This document shows positions 1 to 12,182 of a stretch of 64,000 nt of DNA, one piece after another. The notes under the pieces were generated by a model. The model was not told the DNA's origin, ran no database searches, and saw nothing but the letters and a program-made list of their open reading frames with translations. A program made the position numbers and the translations under genes. Location of the stretch: NCBI GenBank assembly GCA_003344405.1, contig NOWV01000284.1, forward strand, positions 1 to 64,000. Direction: 5' to 3'. This DNA comes from Trichoplax sp. H2 (taxonomy: Eukaryota; Placozoa; Uniplacotomia; Trichoplacea). Every line of letters starts with the position of its first letter. The stretch's first letter is position 1.

Positions 1-221
1 CCAATGAACATTGGACAGCCTCAATGTCTGACTGAACTTTACTCGTAAGAGATGAATATGGATTGAAATAGTGTAATCCAATTTATTGCCGTATAGTCCT
101 ATGCTCCGATTTAGAATGGGACATCAAGTTGTTGATGCCTGCTGAACTGTTTCAAAAGCAGTCGGTAGAAAGTGTAGCCTTGGAGGTGCTGTCTATTGTT
201 TGACCAGGGACCTGAGCGTAA

Positions 222-578
222 AGTACAGTACAGTACTGTACTGTACGCATGTATACCTTGTAACTGTGCTTCGTACGACAATCTTGCGTATTCACTTCCT
301 TGTTTGACAGGGACTTGAGCATAAACGTACTATACGCATGCGTACCTTGTTACTGTGCTCCGTATGACATCTTGCGTATTCCCTTCCTTGTTTGACAAGG
401 ACCTGAGCGTAAAGTACTGTACGCATGCGTACCTTGTTACTCTGCTTCGGACGACATCTTGCGTATTCCCTTCCCTTCCTTGTTTGACAGACTTGTGCTC
501 TTGTGCATAAACGTACTGTACGCATGCGTACCTTGTTACTGTGCGCCGTATGACATCTTGCGTATTCCCTTCCTTGTG
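222..578. repeat. Tandem array, about 4 copies of 85-100 bp
   Basis: Four degenerate copies can be followed by the recurring words 'cgcatgcgtacc', 'catcttgcgtattc' and 'cttccttgtttgaca'. Copies start near 222, 313, 398 and 491. They differ by substitutions and small indels. The first copy begins with a perfect palindrome at 223-246. Confidence 0.8.
223..246. repeat. Perfect 24-bp palindrome of GTAC/ACAGT words
   Basis: The 24 bases at 223-246 equal their own reverse complement; they are built from GTACAGTAC followed by its mirror GTACTGTAC. A second, shorter palindrome of the same type (ATACTGTACAGTAT) lies at 611-624. Confidence 0.85.
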
Positions 579-930
579 AGCGTGAGCCACCGTAGCTGTC
601 GGACCGTGATATACTGTACAGTATTGTACACTGTACAGTATCCCCTACGAGTACTGACCCGGAATCCTGGATACAATACGAACGATTGATTTTGCCCTGA
701 TCGTTTCTCTTGTCATTGCTGCAAGTACTGAAGTGGTCAAAAGCTAGAGACCCTAAGTAAAAGCCAACCTACTGTAGTAGCTTATTTGGCTGACAATCGG
801 TGTATGATTGGAGGCATACTGTATGTTGCAAGCCTACTGCAGCCTTTCGGGAGAGATTGTGGATTAATCGCCCACCCCAAGTGAAATAGTCCATGTACAC
901 ATGTATACTGTACTGTACACTACGTTGCAA

Positions 931-1245
931 GTCTAGCTACAGTAGTGTAGCAATATGAGGCCTACTGATACATGATACCTAAGTCTTTTTACCCTACTGT
1001 GGCCTGAATTGCTTGCCATTCCAGGGTGTGATTATTGCATAAACTACTAGAAAAAGATCAGTAGTCCATAGGATCGCTGATACAGTATGTCTAGCTCCTG
1101 TAGCAATATGAGGCCTACTGATACATGATACCTGAGTCTTTTTACCCTACTGTGGCCTGAATTGCTTGCCATTCCAGGGTGTGATTATTGCATAAACTAC
1201 TAGAAAAAGATCAGTAGTCTATAGGATCGCTGATACAGTATGTCC
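931..1245. repeat. Recent tandem duplication, two copies of about 155 bp
   Basis: Copy 1 (931-1088) and copy 2 (1089-1245) both start 'gtctagct' and both run through 'tagcaatatgaggcctac' to 'tcgctgatacagtatgtc'. I count only a few substitutions and one small indel between them, so this is much younger than the other duplications in the window. Confidence 0.9.
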
Positions 1246-1560
1246 TAATGTACAGTACAATAGTTTACCTTGCTCTTGACAGGGCAAATCCATAGCAAAA
1301 TCAATGTCACCCATACAACGTCAAGAGCTGCCGCTATTGTACACATTGGCAGGTCATCGCGCCCCGCTGGGTGACATCACTGGGTGAAAACGACTGCCAT
1401 CAGATTTTGATGACTGCACAGTGTACAGTGCATGGTATAGGGTACAATGTACTGTTGTACGGTGTACAGTATTTCGATTGTTCCCATTCTACTGTACAGC
1501 ACAGTACTGTAATTTGTGAAGAGAATCTGTCTGATGTGTCACATTGCAAGATCTGTCTTA

Positions 1561-2330
1561 GTACCGTACTGTCTCACACCAGGCAATGCCATCTTTTCTT
1601 ATCAGCTTGCTGGACTGAATAGTCAGACCGTGCGATGAAGTTTCGTACACTCGTACCCTACCCGGTCCGGCCAAGCCAAGATCCACACTGACCATTACAA
1701 TTGAACAGTACTTTACAGTGTACAGTACTTTCGGTACAATACATTGTACACTAGTAGTGTACTGTACTGTATACTAGTACCGTACTGACTCACACCATGC
1801 AATGCCATCTTTTCTATCAGCTTACTGGACTGAATAGTCAGAGCGTACTGGACTGAATAGTCAGACCGTGGGATGAAGTGTCGTGCCCGGCCCGGTCTGG
1901 CCAATCGTCGATCCACACTGAGTTGTTGATCTGAGTAGTAGACGGTAGTACTGCACGTACGTGTACAGTACTAAGTATTTAGTACGTAATCGCTTACAGT
2001 TTAGTACCGAACTGACTCACACCAGGCAATGCTATCTTGTCTTACCAGCGTACTGGACTGAATAGTCAGGCCGTGGGATGAAGTGTCGTACCTGGCCCGG
2101 TCCGGCCAAGCGGCGATCCACACTGAGCTGTTGATCTGAGTAGTAGACGTAGTACTGCACGTACGTATACAGTACTACGTAATCCCTTACAGTTGAGTAC
2201 CGTAGTGACTCACACCAGGCAATGCCATCTTTTCTTATCAGCGTACTGGACTGAATAGTGAAGTGTCGTACCCTACCCGGTCCGGCCAAGCGTCGATCCA
2301 CACTGAGTGGTGGATCGACCAGACGGCCAC
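1561..2330. repeat. Tandem array, about 4 copies of 190-225 bp
   Basis: Copies begin at about 1561, 1778, 2004 and 2197 with 'gtaccg' followed by 'ctcacacca' and 'gcaatg'. Each then contains 'actggactgaatagt', a GC-rich 'cggtccggccaag'-like stretch and 'gatccacactga'. The second copy has an internal duplication of 'actggactgaatagtcag' near 1830-1865. The unit is more GC-rich than the surrounding DNA and could be a dispersed repeat family. Confidence 0.85.
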
Positions 2331-2615
2331 GGCTGAAAGTAGACAGACTATCAAGTTGGGGTAGACTACGCTTACGTCGACCCTCGTCCTATAGTCAACC
2401 TAGTACTCCAGGTGGTTGGGCATCGTTGACACCCGTTCCATATTACCCGGTGAACATTCATTGTGCAACATTCAAGCCACGACATAGCAGTGTTTGCTCT
2501 CTACTCATCCAAGAAAGGACTCACTTTGGGACCTTCTTTTAGTACTCCAATCATTCTTCTCTTGATAGTTTAGCAATACTTTAGTGGCTAGTAAAAAGCA
2601 GATACAGATTGTATC

Positions 2616-5600
2616 ATGGCTAAATCATACGACTATCTATTCAAATTGCTATTAATTGGTGATAGCGGCGTGGGCAAGACGTGTGTATTATTCCGATTTT
2701 CCGAAGACGCTTTCAATTCAACTTTCATCTCAACGATTGGTATGTATTATGCAGGATCGCAACTTGCTAGTATTTCCTTGTCATAGCCTCTGCTACAATA
2801 ACATGGATGCCATGTTACACTCCAAAATAGAAAGGACAAGAAGACGATGATGATATTCAGGCTAATTGTTATCATCCACCCTTGTCCAAGAAATGCATTT
2901 ATAGTCATGATTGTCTTTTTATCCATATTCTTGTCTACTGGAAACGCCTAGACGTACGTATGTCCAGGCACTTTTTGGTATGTTATTGCTTGGACGATAG
3001 GATTCCCCATGCCCATTTTTCCCTTCATCAACTCCCATAGTGCTAAAAGATGACATATCTCCAAGACTTGATCATCAAAGCTTCCCATCACACACTTGGA
3101 CTGCATCAATTTCACCTAGTAAGCAGAATCACTTGCATAGTCGTTGATCATCATCATCATCTAGGCACTACCAAACGTAGCCCATCCTACAGTACTGTAT
3201 ACATACATCCCTCATTCAGATGGATCGCTCCCATCGATGAAGCAACCCCATTTTTTTTTTTACACTTTGTCATACCATCTTGAATGGATGGAATAAGAAC
3301 TTGTGGCGATCATTTTAGCACTCTAGGCGGGCGGCTATCTGCCACTTTAAACTTTGTCCAATGGTAGTCGTGATAGAGCAAACATATTAGTAATTTAGAG
3401 ATGTCTGCCGTCTTTCTCTATCCCAGTGGATAGGGAATCTTACCCTGCTAATTGCTATCCTACTCTCTAATGGTGGAGGATTGATTAGTCGTGATGTCAT
3501 CACCATCCAGCCTGCTGGATCACAACTTATCCATTACTTGACTGTATTCCATGTTGAAAGAACGACGATAGAATGGAGAAAAAGAAAACTTGGACTAGTC
3601 CAAAGTATTCCACTCTACTGTAGACCATAGAATCTTATCGACAGTGCTAGTGTCTTTATTTCATTGCTCGCTTGGCTATTGCTTATAAAGAAGAATATCT
3701 ACCACAATGGCAAAGGACTCGGTGCACCGTTGGGGTTTGCATGTTTTGATCCAATGACTAATACAACATGCCCATGATGTCCACTATCTATTCAATTTTT
3801 GATGACTAATTCTGAAGATTGCCTATCGTAACTAGTGCTTATCCTTAGTCTTAACTTGATCCATAATATCAGTGAACTTTTTATTTATTTTCTAGTATCA
3901 AGACATGATTTATTTACAATTTCCAACACAATTTTACATGCCACTAGTGATCGTCATAATGATCAAGATGTTGTTAGTCAACTATCGTAGGGGCAAGCAC
4001 ATAAATTGCTTGTCCAGCAAATCCTCATTTTGCCCATATCGTAACTGATTGTATATCTTTCAAAAACATATTACTGTACTGTCTCCCATGACCCTTTTTG
4101 ACTTGAAAGTTTCAAGTTAACACTTCATCTTTGATTTTGTTTCAAATATTCCTACACAGCATATTGCAAGTACTCCTTACTTAGTAAGAATAGTTAATAT
4201 CGTACTGTAAAAATGGATATCACAGTCTATAGCTTGACACACAAACTATGGTAGTGGAAGTAGATCCATCGATGGTGGATTAATCATTGGATTACGGGTA
4301 TAGTTTAGTACCTTTTCTTTCCAACATGTCATCACCTAATATTATACGGTAGATAGGCTACATGGAGGACGGTGACGTAGTTCAACGGAAAAGGAAAGAA
4401 AGTTAAACAAAGCATTCCCACTTCTAGTACGGTACAGTTTTATTATGATGAATTGGGTATTCTGCTGTAGTCTGATGTTTCTATTTTTGCAGTACAGTAT
4501 GGTGTACCTTTGCATATTTTCCAATCAAATCCTCAACCTCCGTTTTATGCCCACTCAAATTTGGATATGATCTTTGATCATATGGGCATGAAAACCCACA
4601 ATATACTGTAATATCATGAGTTGTGTAAATAGTAACAAATTTTGTAGCTTTTTCTCGACTGGGTCCGATTCTTCATTACGTCCAAAGCCTTTTCTTCGAG
4701 TAATCCATCACATTATTGTATTTCCTTATGCCAACCTATCCGGTTGGTTTTTTTTCGGCAATGACGAAGACAGTTTGAATTGATTTCACTAGCGCTGCCG
4801 GAGGTCTTTTCTCTCTCTCTCTCTCTTGCAAGACTTCATACAGTACCGCCGAAGTGGAATACAGTAGTAACGCACTATGGCACCCTGAATAATAATAGGT
4901 AGTTTAGTAAATCCCTTAGCTGTCCATTCTACACTTTGAAATTCTACTTCGTTCGAATTATACGCCGCCTATCTTACCTGGACATTGTTTCCAATCGGCC
5001 ATAATGGATCCAATACTTTTACTACTGATGCACTGCAACCGTATGGAATCCGGTGAAATTTGACAACATCATTTCTAGCCCAGCGATTGGAAATCTTCTA
5101 TACTTGTTTTGATTAATTATCATTCTACCGTATATTATATATTATTATTCCTCTGTCGATCCTGCCTTGCCGGTATATTTTGGCTTCAGCTAATGCGGCA
5201 GCTCGTCGTATTTACTTACGGAACTCTACTGTTACACAGTTACATTCTTGTTCGACATCGTTCTGTTACATTGTAAAATCATAGACATTGTCATCGTGAC
5301 CTTCCTACACGCGTATCCTGATACCGTCATATGTTTGAATAAATTCATCGCACATATCCCTTTCGGTTCATTCTCGCAATTCTGGTATATATGTAAGTTC
5401 AAGTTTGAACATTAATTAACCAGAACCAGAGAATAACGCGGAAATAAACACTCATTCCAATGTCTTTTAAGACCTGTTTGTTGCTAATATTGCATTCCTC
5501 ATTAATGTTAATGGAACACGAGTACAATATGTATTTTTCCATTATGATTGCCTTAAATTAGTATCATTGCCTCAAAAGGAGCATTACGCTTTGATAATAT

Positions 5601-7232
5601 AGTTCAAACCACTATGTTGACACATGTAGATTTTTCCTATCTGTTGCTACTGCATTACTGTAGACTGTAGTTGCAAACTACTACTCAACGGACTCACTAA
5701 CCGCATTGCTGACAATTGCCGCATTAATCAATGCCGAGTCTGAAAATTCCGTAAATTGTCATTAAAAGATAATAAAAACTCGATTTTAATCGATTTTTAT
5801 TATTGGACTTATTTGATGAAGCAATCTCGAAAGCTTAATTAAAGAATTTACTAAATTTTTCATTTATGAGAGAATTTTTAATTTAATATTTATACTACAT
5901 TCAGGCATTGACTTCAAAATTAGGACCATTGAACTCGATGGAAAGAAAATTAAATTGCAAATATGGTATGCTATCGTAAATTAATACTTGGAAGTACATG
6001 TCTAAAATTATATTTGATAGTGGCCTCGCTATTGTTGCTATCATTTCTTCTACTGTACTTTACCGCTGTTAACACCGTAAATAATGTTACTTTAAAAAGT
6101 GTAAAGTATATTATTAAAAGATGCAACTATTACACTAAAAGATATAAATAGGAACAGCATACACACTGCTTATAATAGCTGTAACATAGTACGACAATAG
6201 GCCTAAGCATTATAACATAAAAGATGATAATTCTAGGTTATAGCCAAAGGAAAAGATCATTCTAGCCATCCTTGCTTACTACGAACAATATCGTTTTAAT
6301 TTGATAGGGATACTGCAGGACAAGAGAGATTTAGAACAATCACTACTGCCTACTATCGCGGTGCTATGGTACGTAACCTATAGTGAAAGTAATCTTATAC
6401 GCGTGTAATTGCTCTTTCAGCTATAGTAATCTATTTTAGGCTATCTTGTATCAATTGAATCAATGCTGTGTGCAATGTTACAAAGCGTAAGATCAAGCCT
6501 CAAACGAGTGTAAAAGTCTGCTAATAATTGTTATTGCTACTTATAGGGCATTATGCTCGTTTTTGATATCACAAACGAAAGATCGTTCGAAAATATCAAG
6601 ACTTGGATAAGGAATATTGAAGAGCATGCAGCCAGTGATGTAGAAAAGATGATTTTAGGAAATAAGTGTGACGTAGTTGACAAGCGTCAGGTTTCGAAAG
6701 AACAAGCACAACAGGTACTACAGATTGATTGCAATTTATAGCGCGTATTATATCGTTAATAGAGTACGTTGGTTATTTCTTAAATCAATTCATTTAGCTT
6801 GCAGCAGAATATGGCGTTAAGTTTTCTGAAACGAGCGCAAAAGATGGTCACAATGTAGAGGAGGTAAATTTTGTTCAACTACCGTTATCTAGCATTATCG
6901 GATCGAGCTTAGATGTTTGAATCGCCATCGTCTAAAGTCACGATATAATGCAAATATATTAATGATATCAACATTTTACAGGCATTCATGACGTTAGCAA
7001 AAGATATTAAGGCTAAGATGGATCGGAAGCAGGTAACTTATTTTATGACTTGTTTTTATTTCCGCTCAAGTTCAAATTTATTAACCTACGATTTAATATG
7101 TGACCATTATAGCAAGAAAACAATAATGGTGGTGGCTCACACAGTAGCCCGAATGTTCATGTCGGATCACAAGGTGGTAAAGATAAGAAGGCTAATGCAA
7201 ATCGCTCCTTTAGCTGGTGTACGCTGCTGTGA
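2616..7232 (+). CDS. rab8: Rab8 small GTPase, 7 exons
   Basis: Exons: 2616-2739, 5905-5965, 6308-6368, 6547-6714, 6798-6863, 6982-7032, 7113-7232. All introns are GT/AG and the phases join to 216 codons plus TGA. The protein starts [20 protein letters not shown], has a P-loop GDSGVGKT (15-22), switch [11 protein letters not shown] (62-70), NKCD (121-124) and ETSAK (149-153), and ends SFSWCTLL. In the family, Rab8 directs vesicles from the trans-Golgi and recycling endosomes to the plasma membrane and cilium. The N-terminal exon and the single-cysteine CTLL prenylation box point to Rab8 rather than Rab10 or Rab13. Rab8 and centrin-3 are neighbours here and both belong to cilium/centrosome biology, but they are convergent, so no shared promoter is implied. 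A possible AATAAA lies 230 bp after the stop. Confidence 0.95.
2740..5904 (+). other. Large first intron of Rab8 (3.2 kb)
   Basis: This intron is about ten times longer than the gene's other introns (about 80-340 bp). It begins gtatgt and ends ttcag. It includes a (CT)8 microsatellite at 4811-4826. I recognise no exon or RNA gene inside it; short open frames on both strands look random. Confidence 0.8.
4811..4826 (+). repeat. (CT)8 microsatellite
   Basis: Sixteen bases of perfect CT dinucleotide repeat inside Rab8 intron 1. Confidence 0.95.
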
Positions 7233-8723
7233 TTGCATCTCTGCTACCGTTCTATGCTAATAACATCAAATTTAAAATCGGTAGATTTCAAATATGAAAA
7301 TTAGTGAATTAATTCACCAAAATTTGTGCAAAATTTTCGCTAAAATATATATATAGATTTCTACTGTTGGTAATAACGTTATTTTGCGGCGTAATTATAA
7401 CAATACATCTACGTAATTAAGTCTATATATAATATCTTGGTACATTTTTGCACCATTCGCCAATAAAGGTGCTGTAATGAAATAGATATCGAATTACAAC
7501 CATACTTAAAATACAATCTTCTAGGGATATAATTAAAAGTGCTGTAATGCGAATTACTATTGATGTAGAATGCATAACACGTAGACTATTATAGTACAGT
7601 TAGACGCTTTAGAACCATACATGAATAATTTCTTAAGAGAATGTAATCATTTCGTCGCTGTAAAGCGTTGCTTCAATAATTCTCTTAACGTTAACAAACT
7701 TTTGCGCATTTAAATCGATTTGCCATTCGCAGTAATTTTCAGTGCTTTATTAATTTTCCATTTAACATTTGGCCGTAATGGTTTAGTATTTTTAAAATTG
7801 ATGATTGTATGCACATGTTCTTGGAAAAATTTTACGCGATTGTGACATTCGCCTTACGTATACTTGTTTACTAACGCATAACATACTACAACTTGAATAG
7901 TGCAAATGCGGTAAGTCTCTGAAAAGTTGTACAGATATAGCGGTGGTTATTAATTTTGCCATGATCAAATCTATCTAATGTCTTTGAGTTGCCGCTGTCA
8001 TGTCGCTTTGCATAAACTATACTTACTGGGCTAGAAAATCCTAACAATGGATTTATCTACAGTCGACTTAACTAAATGATTAAAATCAGTGTTTAAAATT
8101 AATATTAGTTCAATATCAAGCAAGACTTGACTTGTCTAGCAGCGTGCCTTTTATAGTGCCAGGTATAACTATTCTTCAGTTGAATTTAAACGACTGAAAA
8201 TGATTATTTAGATCAACTTGTACTCGACGAATAAAACTGCCAAACTTTATTTTAATTCTGAAGACTTTACTCTTGTAGCAGGTTTCGTAAAGATATCTTA
8301 CAACATATGACAAGATCTACAGTACTAAATATGCAATGTACACATTTATAATAATATAGTTTACATCAAAAAACACATCGGAAGGACTTGAGGAAACTAA
8401 AGAAAGTTGTTGTCGTAATCAGTAGTAAGGAGAGAGAAATTCTTTCAATAAACTGCAAATATAATAAGAACTTCATTGCTAATGATCATTAAAGTTACAG
8501 TAGATTCATTTCCTTGAGATGTAATGATAAGTTAAGAAATAGCTGTGACAGTGATAACGTCGTAGTGGAGTATGTTTTTACAAATACAATATCGTTACTA
8601 TCAGTGTAGCAGTAAGTAGACAGCTACCACTTTGCATAATAATCATAATCATGGCTTTAGTAGTGGAATGTTATACACGATACGTATAAAGCTACAACAT
8701 ATCAAGCTATTAGCAGTGTAAAA
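7233..8723. other. Intergenic, convergent 3' ends of Rab8 and centrin-3
   Basis: This is an AT-rich gap between two genes that point at each other. It should hold both 3' UTRs. An AATAAA on the + strand at 7462-7467 suits Rab8. On the - strand a candidate AATAAA lies at 8246-8251, about 470 bp past the centrin-3 stop. Nothing else is recognisable. Confidence 0.6.
7462..7467 (+). promoter_or_regulatory. Candidate poly(A) signal of Rab8
   Basis: A canonical AATAAA hexamer 230 bp after the Rab8 stop codon. In AT-rich DNA such hexamers also arise by chance. Confidence 0.4.
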
Positions 8724-11700
8724 TTACGTATCACCAGTCATGATCGCCGAGAATTCCTCTTCGTTAACTAAACAGCATGACAAAAAATCAAACATAGTGG
8801 TCAATGCACTTAATCAGATCATTTTATTGGTAGGTATGCATACTCAATTGCTCATTACTCTCATCAGTACTTTTACTGCTTACTTTCTCCATCTCCGTCC
8901 TTGTCAAATTCATCTATCATTGCTCGCAGCTCTTCATCAGCCATATTCTCTCCTAATTCCCTAGCAACACGTCTTAAATTTCTTAAGCTAATCTTGCCCG
9001 TACCATCATCATCGAATAATTTGAAAGCCTTAAAAACTTCCTCATGTGGATCTCTATCAAGCATCCAGTCTGTCACTTAAAATTAATTGAGCGTGTTAAC
9101 CCCTTGCAGTTCTACTTGAAGCACTTTTTGAAGTTTGTAGATAACTAGGAATTCGCTCTGATTACATAAAGCGATTTGCATGCACCGCAAAACCAAAACA
9201 GACGTAAATCTATTCAGCAATGTCTATTTACCATTACAAACTATGTCAAGAAATTAGTCATTAAATTTGTACTTGCTAGTTTCAGTGAATAACTGTACAA
9301 CTTTATGAATGAATCGCTATTTTTAAAAGGGACTCTACCATTAAATAATTTCATTAATAATTCAGTAATTCAATAGTACTAATCGAAAATACAAGTGATA
9401 AAGTACTTTCCTATCGGATCGTCTCCTTAATTATCTGTATTAATAAAAGATTTCTAAACAAGTATTGATTTTGTTCTTGTGTCCATTCTAGCATTAATTA
9501 GTTGAATTGCTATTATGAGAGCGATACTAACGTACTACGATTTATTTCTATTATTATACTGTACGGAATAGTGGGGAATTTTTCTTAAAATGCATAGTAA
9601 CTATAATCAATCATACGTGTATAAATTAAATGCAAATAAATTTATTTCCTGGTACTATGTAACGAAGACAGAATACTTGAAACTGGACCATGCGTCGACA
9701 ACGCAACGAGTATAGCAATAATAATTCCGTTGGTTACTTACTGACTTCGAAAAAGTCCTCAAAAGTAATCTTATTTGTGCCTTCACGATCATAGTCACGT
9801 AAAACTTTTAAAACATCTGCTTTCTTAACGTCAAAGCCCAAAGCTCTCATTGCTACCTATCAAAGAGACATGTGAATATTATTACATTAGCTCTAGATAC
9901 ACTTTGTTGTTAACTTAAGATGTGTACCGTTGTGCAGATACATAACTTAAGACAATACTATAGAGTGATTCTGAGTACATTATAATAAAAGTGGATGTAT
10001 TTTAGAATTACATGAATTTATTCTTCAAGCAGAGAATACAATCGCCCTATTAATTATTAATTTGCTACGTCGTATCATGCATGCCTTCACCAATGATGCA
10101 ATGACTCTATCATAATAATAAGCATGTAAATTGATTGTATTACTCATCCTTTACAGTACTGAATTGTACCTATTCTATGTTCTACGAACGATCAAGAATT
10201 TACATTATTAATTAATTAATTATACTCCTCTTAGATATTCTATAAGTCTTTAAAAGCATCATAATATAATTATAATCAATTGCAGCATTACATAGTATTA
10301 GAATAATAGAAATTTTATACAACGGTTTATGTTGTGCCATAAAACGAATCGTTCACTTGCAGTAATGACTTGTACAGGTATAGTATAGTAGCATGATTAG
10401 CCTAATGGCAACGCCGTTAACAGCTAGTATTGTAGGCATATTGAATTTTACACTCAAGGGTCAAAAATCATCAATACGGCGTTTGTCAATCTGTCAATAT
10501 GTTGCAGTTGGATGTCAGTATGTTCGTTTTTTCAATGCCAAACACATACATAAGTCAATATTGAAAATAAGAGTGCATACACACCATTATTCGCTTATAG
10601 AGGCATTCTACAACGCTATGCATGGATCATTACGAGTTTTGTAATAGATATTCAATGTGAAGGCTAGAAGCTATCGAAAAAGCGATACCGACACTAATTT
10701 AGTACCATGATTACTCAAAGTAATCCAACTATTCCCATTAGAACGTATTATGCGAATCTATAGCGTCGATAATAATAATACAGGACAGTAGTGTTGCTCA
10801 ATATAAGTGAATACCTGAAAGCAATTACGAGACCTTGCTATAGTGATTGTATAAAATGATTGTGTCAATAAATATTCCTATGACTACTAGTCTTTAGATT
10901 AGAGCATGGCGTTCCTATCCAAACAAATTTGTCCAAATTACTAACTACAATAGTGTTAAAGTAGTAAGTTCATTGTAAAACCATCCGTATTAAGATCCAT
11001 CTTTGCATGCTTCACAAGATGGCATAACGGAATATCAAAGCAGTCAGTCAAGGAGTTCAATAATGCGTACTTTAGTGACAATGTTATTTTGAATGGATAG
11101 TAATGGATCCGATGTTTTCTTGAATGGAACATTTTAAAAGTTTCTTCAATTGTAGTCCTCTAAAGCATGACAGCTTTAAAATAGTCAACGACATACATTG
11201 AATTCAGTGTAATTTACTGGTCTTGAACTTTCACTTTTATCATTTACTTTATTACAGTCAATCGCCGCAATATTGCATGACCATTGCATGTTGGCAAGAT
11301 TCAAGTATCACAATAATTCATCAATACCATTCTACGATATACTATGTGTTGGAATACGGGCACCTTTTCCAATTGACTACTATCTGGATCGGTGAAATGT
11401 TATAGCAGCGACATCCAGTGAGCTATAAGCTATCAACAATCCGAGTACACAACTTACAGAATAGGGTGTCAATTGTTTCCTAAATTCAAACAAGCGAATA
11501 CCGTTAATTATTGATGATTCGTTGTCGCTTTCAAATTTTCCCATTTGATTCAAGCATCAAAGTACTGCAATCTTGCTAGCTTAACTGATTCTATCCTATA
11601 TAATCCCATCCTGGATTATTGATTAATGGTATTATAATCTATGATGAGCCATCGAGTGTACAGTATCGTGAAGTGGCGCAGTCGGCTGATTTTTGTCCAA

Positions 11701-12182
11701 TCGTAAGTGTATGGAAAATATCCTATCATACATCATAACTGTCATTTATTTAGATAACGTAATATACTTGTAGAGATCTTTTTAGAGTCTCCAATGTACA
11801 ATACAATGGTAAGTTGTCTACAGGGAATACTAAAAAGAAGAGAGAGAAAGACGTAGGAGCGCTGGTCTCACTGCATGATAAAATATGCAAAGCTTTGCAT
11901 GATCGTCTATTACCGCGAGATCAACTGACTACGATCGCGTTAACGATCATACAAAAGCTATCCAATCCAGTCACAACTAACCATGTACACAGGAACTAAA
12001 GTTGTAAACCTTGAAAAGAGGACAGTTACCTTTAATTCATGATAGTCGATGGCTCGATCTTTGTCGGTATCAAATAATTCGAAAGCTTCTTTAATTTCTT
12101 GTTTTTGCTCTTCAGTTAACTCGCGCCTTTTACCACGACGCTTACCGCCTTTATCTAAGGCGTAATCAGTACGCAACGACAT
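8724..12182 (-). CDS. CETN3: Centrin-3 (EF-hand centrosomal protein), 4 exons
   Basis: Exons in coding order: 12182-12030, 9856-9742, 9075-8884, 8767-8724; splice phases join to 167 codons plus TAA, the length I recall for human CETN3. The start [20 protein letters not shown] and the words [29 protein letters not shown] and the ending IMTGDT are centrin-3 type rather than centrin-1/2. Four EF-hands are visible: loop 1 at 38-49 and loop 4 at 147-158 have complete acidic ligand sets; loop 2 (74-85) ends in Asp and loop 3 (111-122) ends in Asn instead of Glu, so their calcium affinity may be lower. Centrins act at centrioles, basal bodies and, with Sfi1-type repeats, as calcium-responsive contractile fibres. 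The gene is head-to-head with GPATCH4. Introns reach 2.2 kb, long for this region. Confidence 0.96.

Larger units (their letters stand above)
1..2600. other. Repeat-rich gene-free region upstream of Rab8
   Basis: I see no supported gene here. The region is less AT-rich than the rest of the window and is built from three tandem arrays (listed separately) plus many copies of the short palindromic words TACTGTAC and GTACAGTAC. Several short open frames exist on both strands, but they run through the repeats, carry no recognisable domain and have no plausible splice context. The last 300 bases (about 2330-2615) are unique and presumably contain the Rab8 promoter and 5' UTR; no clear TATA box was seen. 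Confidence 0.6.

Noticed and set aside
292-590. Overlapping - strand open frames at the left end
   Set aside because: They run through the 85-100 bp tandem array and their apparent repeated peptides follow from the DNA repeat.
2032-2542. Open frames on both strands around 2032-2542
   Set aside because: They arise from the GC-richer tandem array, where stops are rarer. No domain or splice context.
2616-7232. Rab10 or Rab13 identity for the small GTPase
   Set aside because: The N-terminal exon, the [16 protein letters not shown] region and the single-Cys CTLL end fit Rab8 better; Rab10 usually ends in two cysteines.
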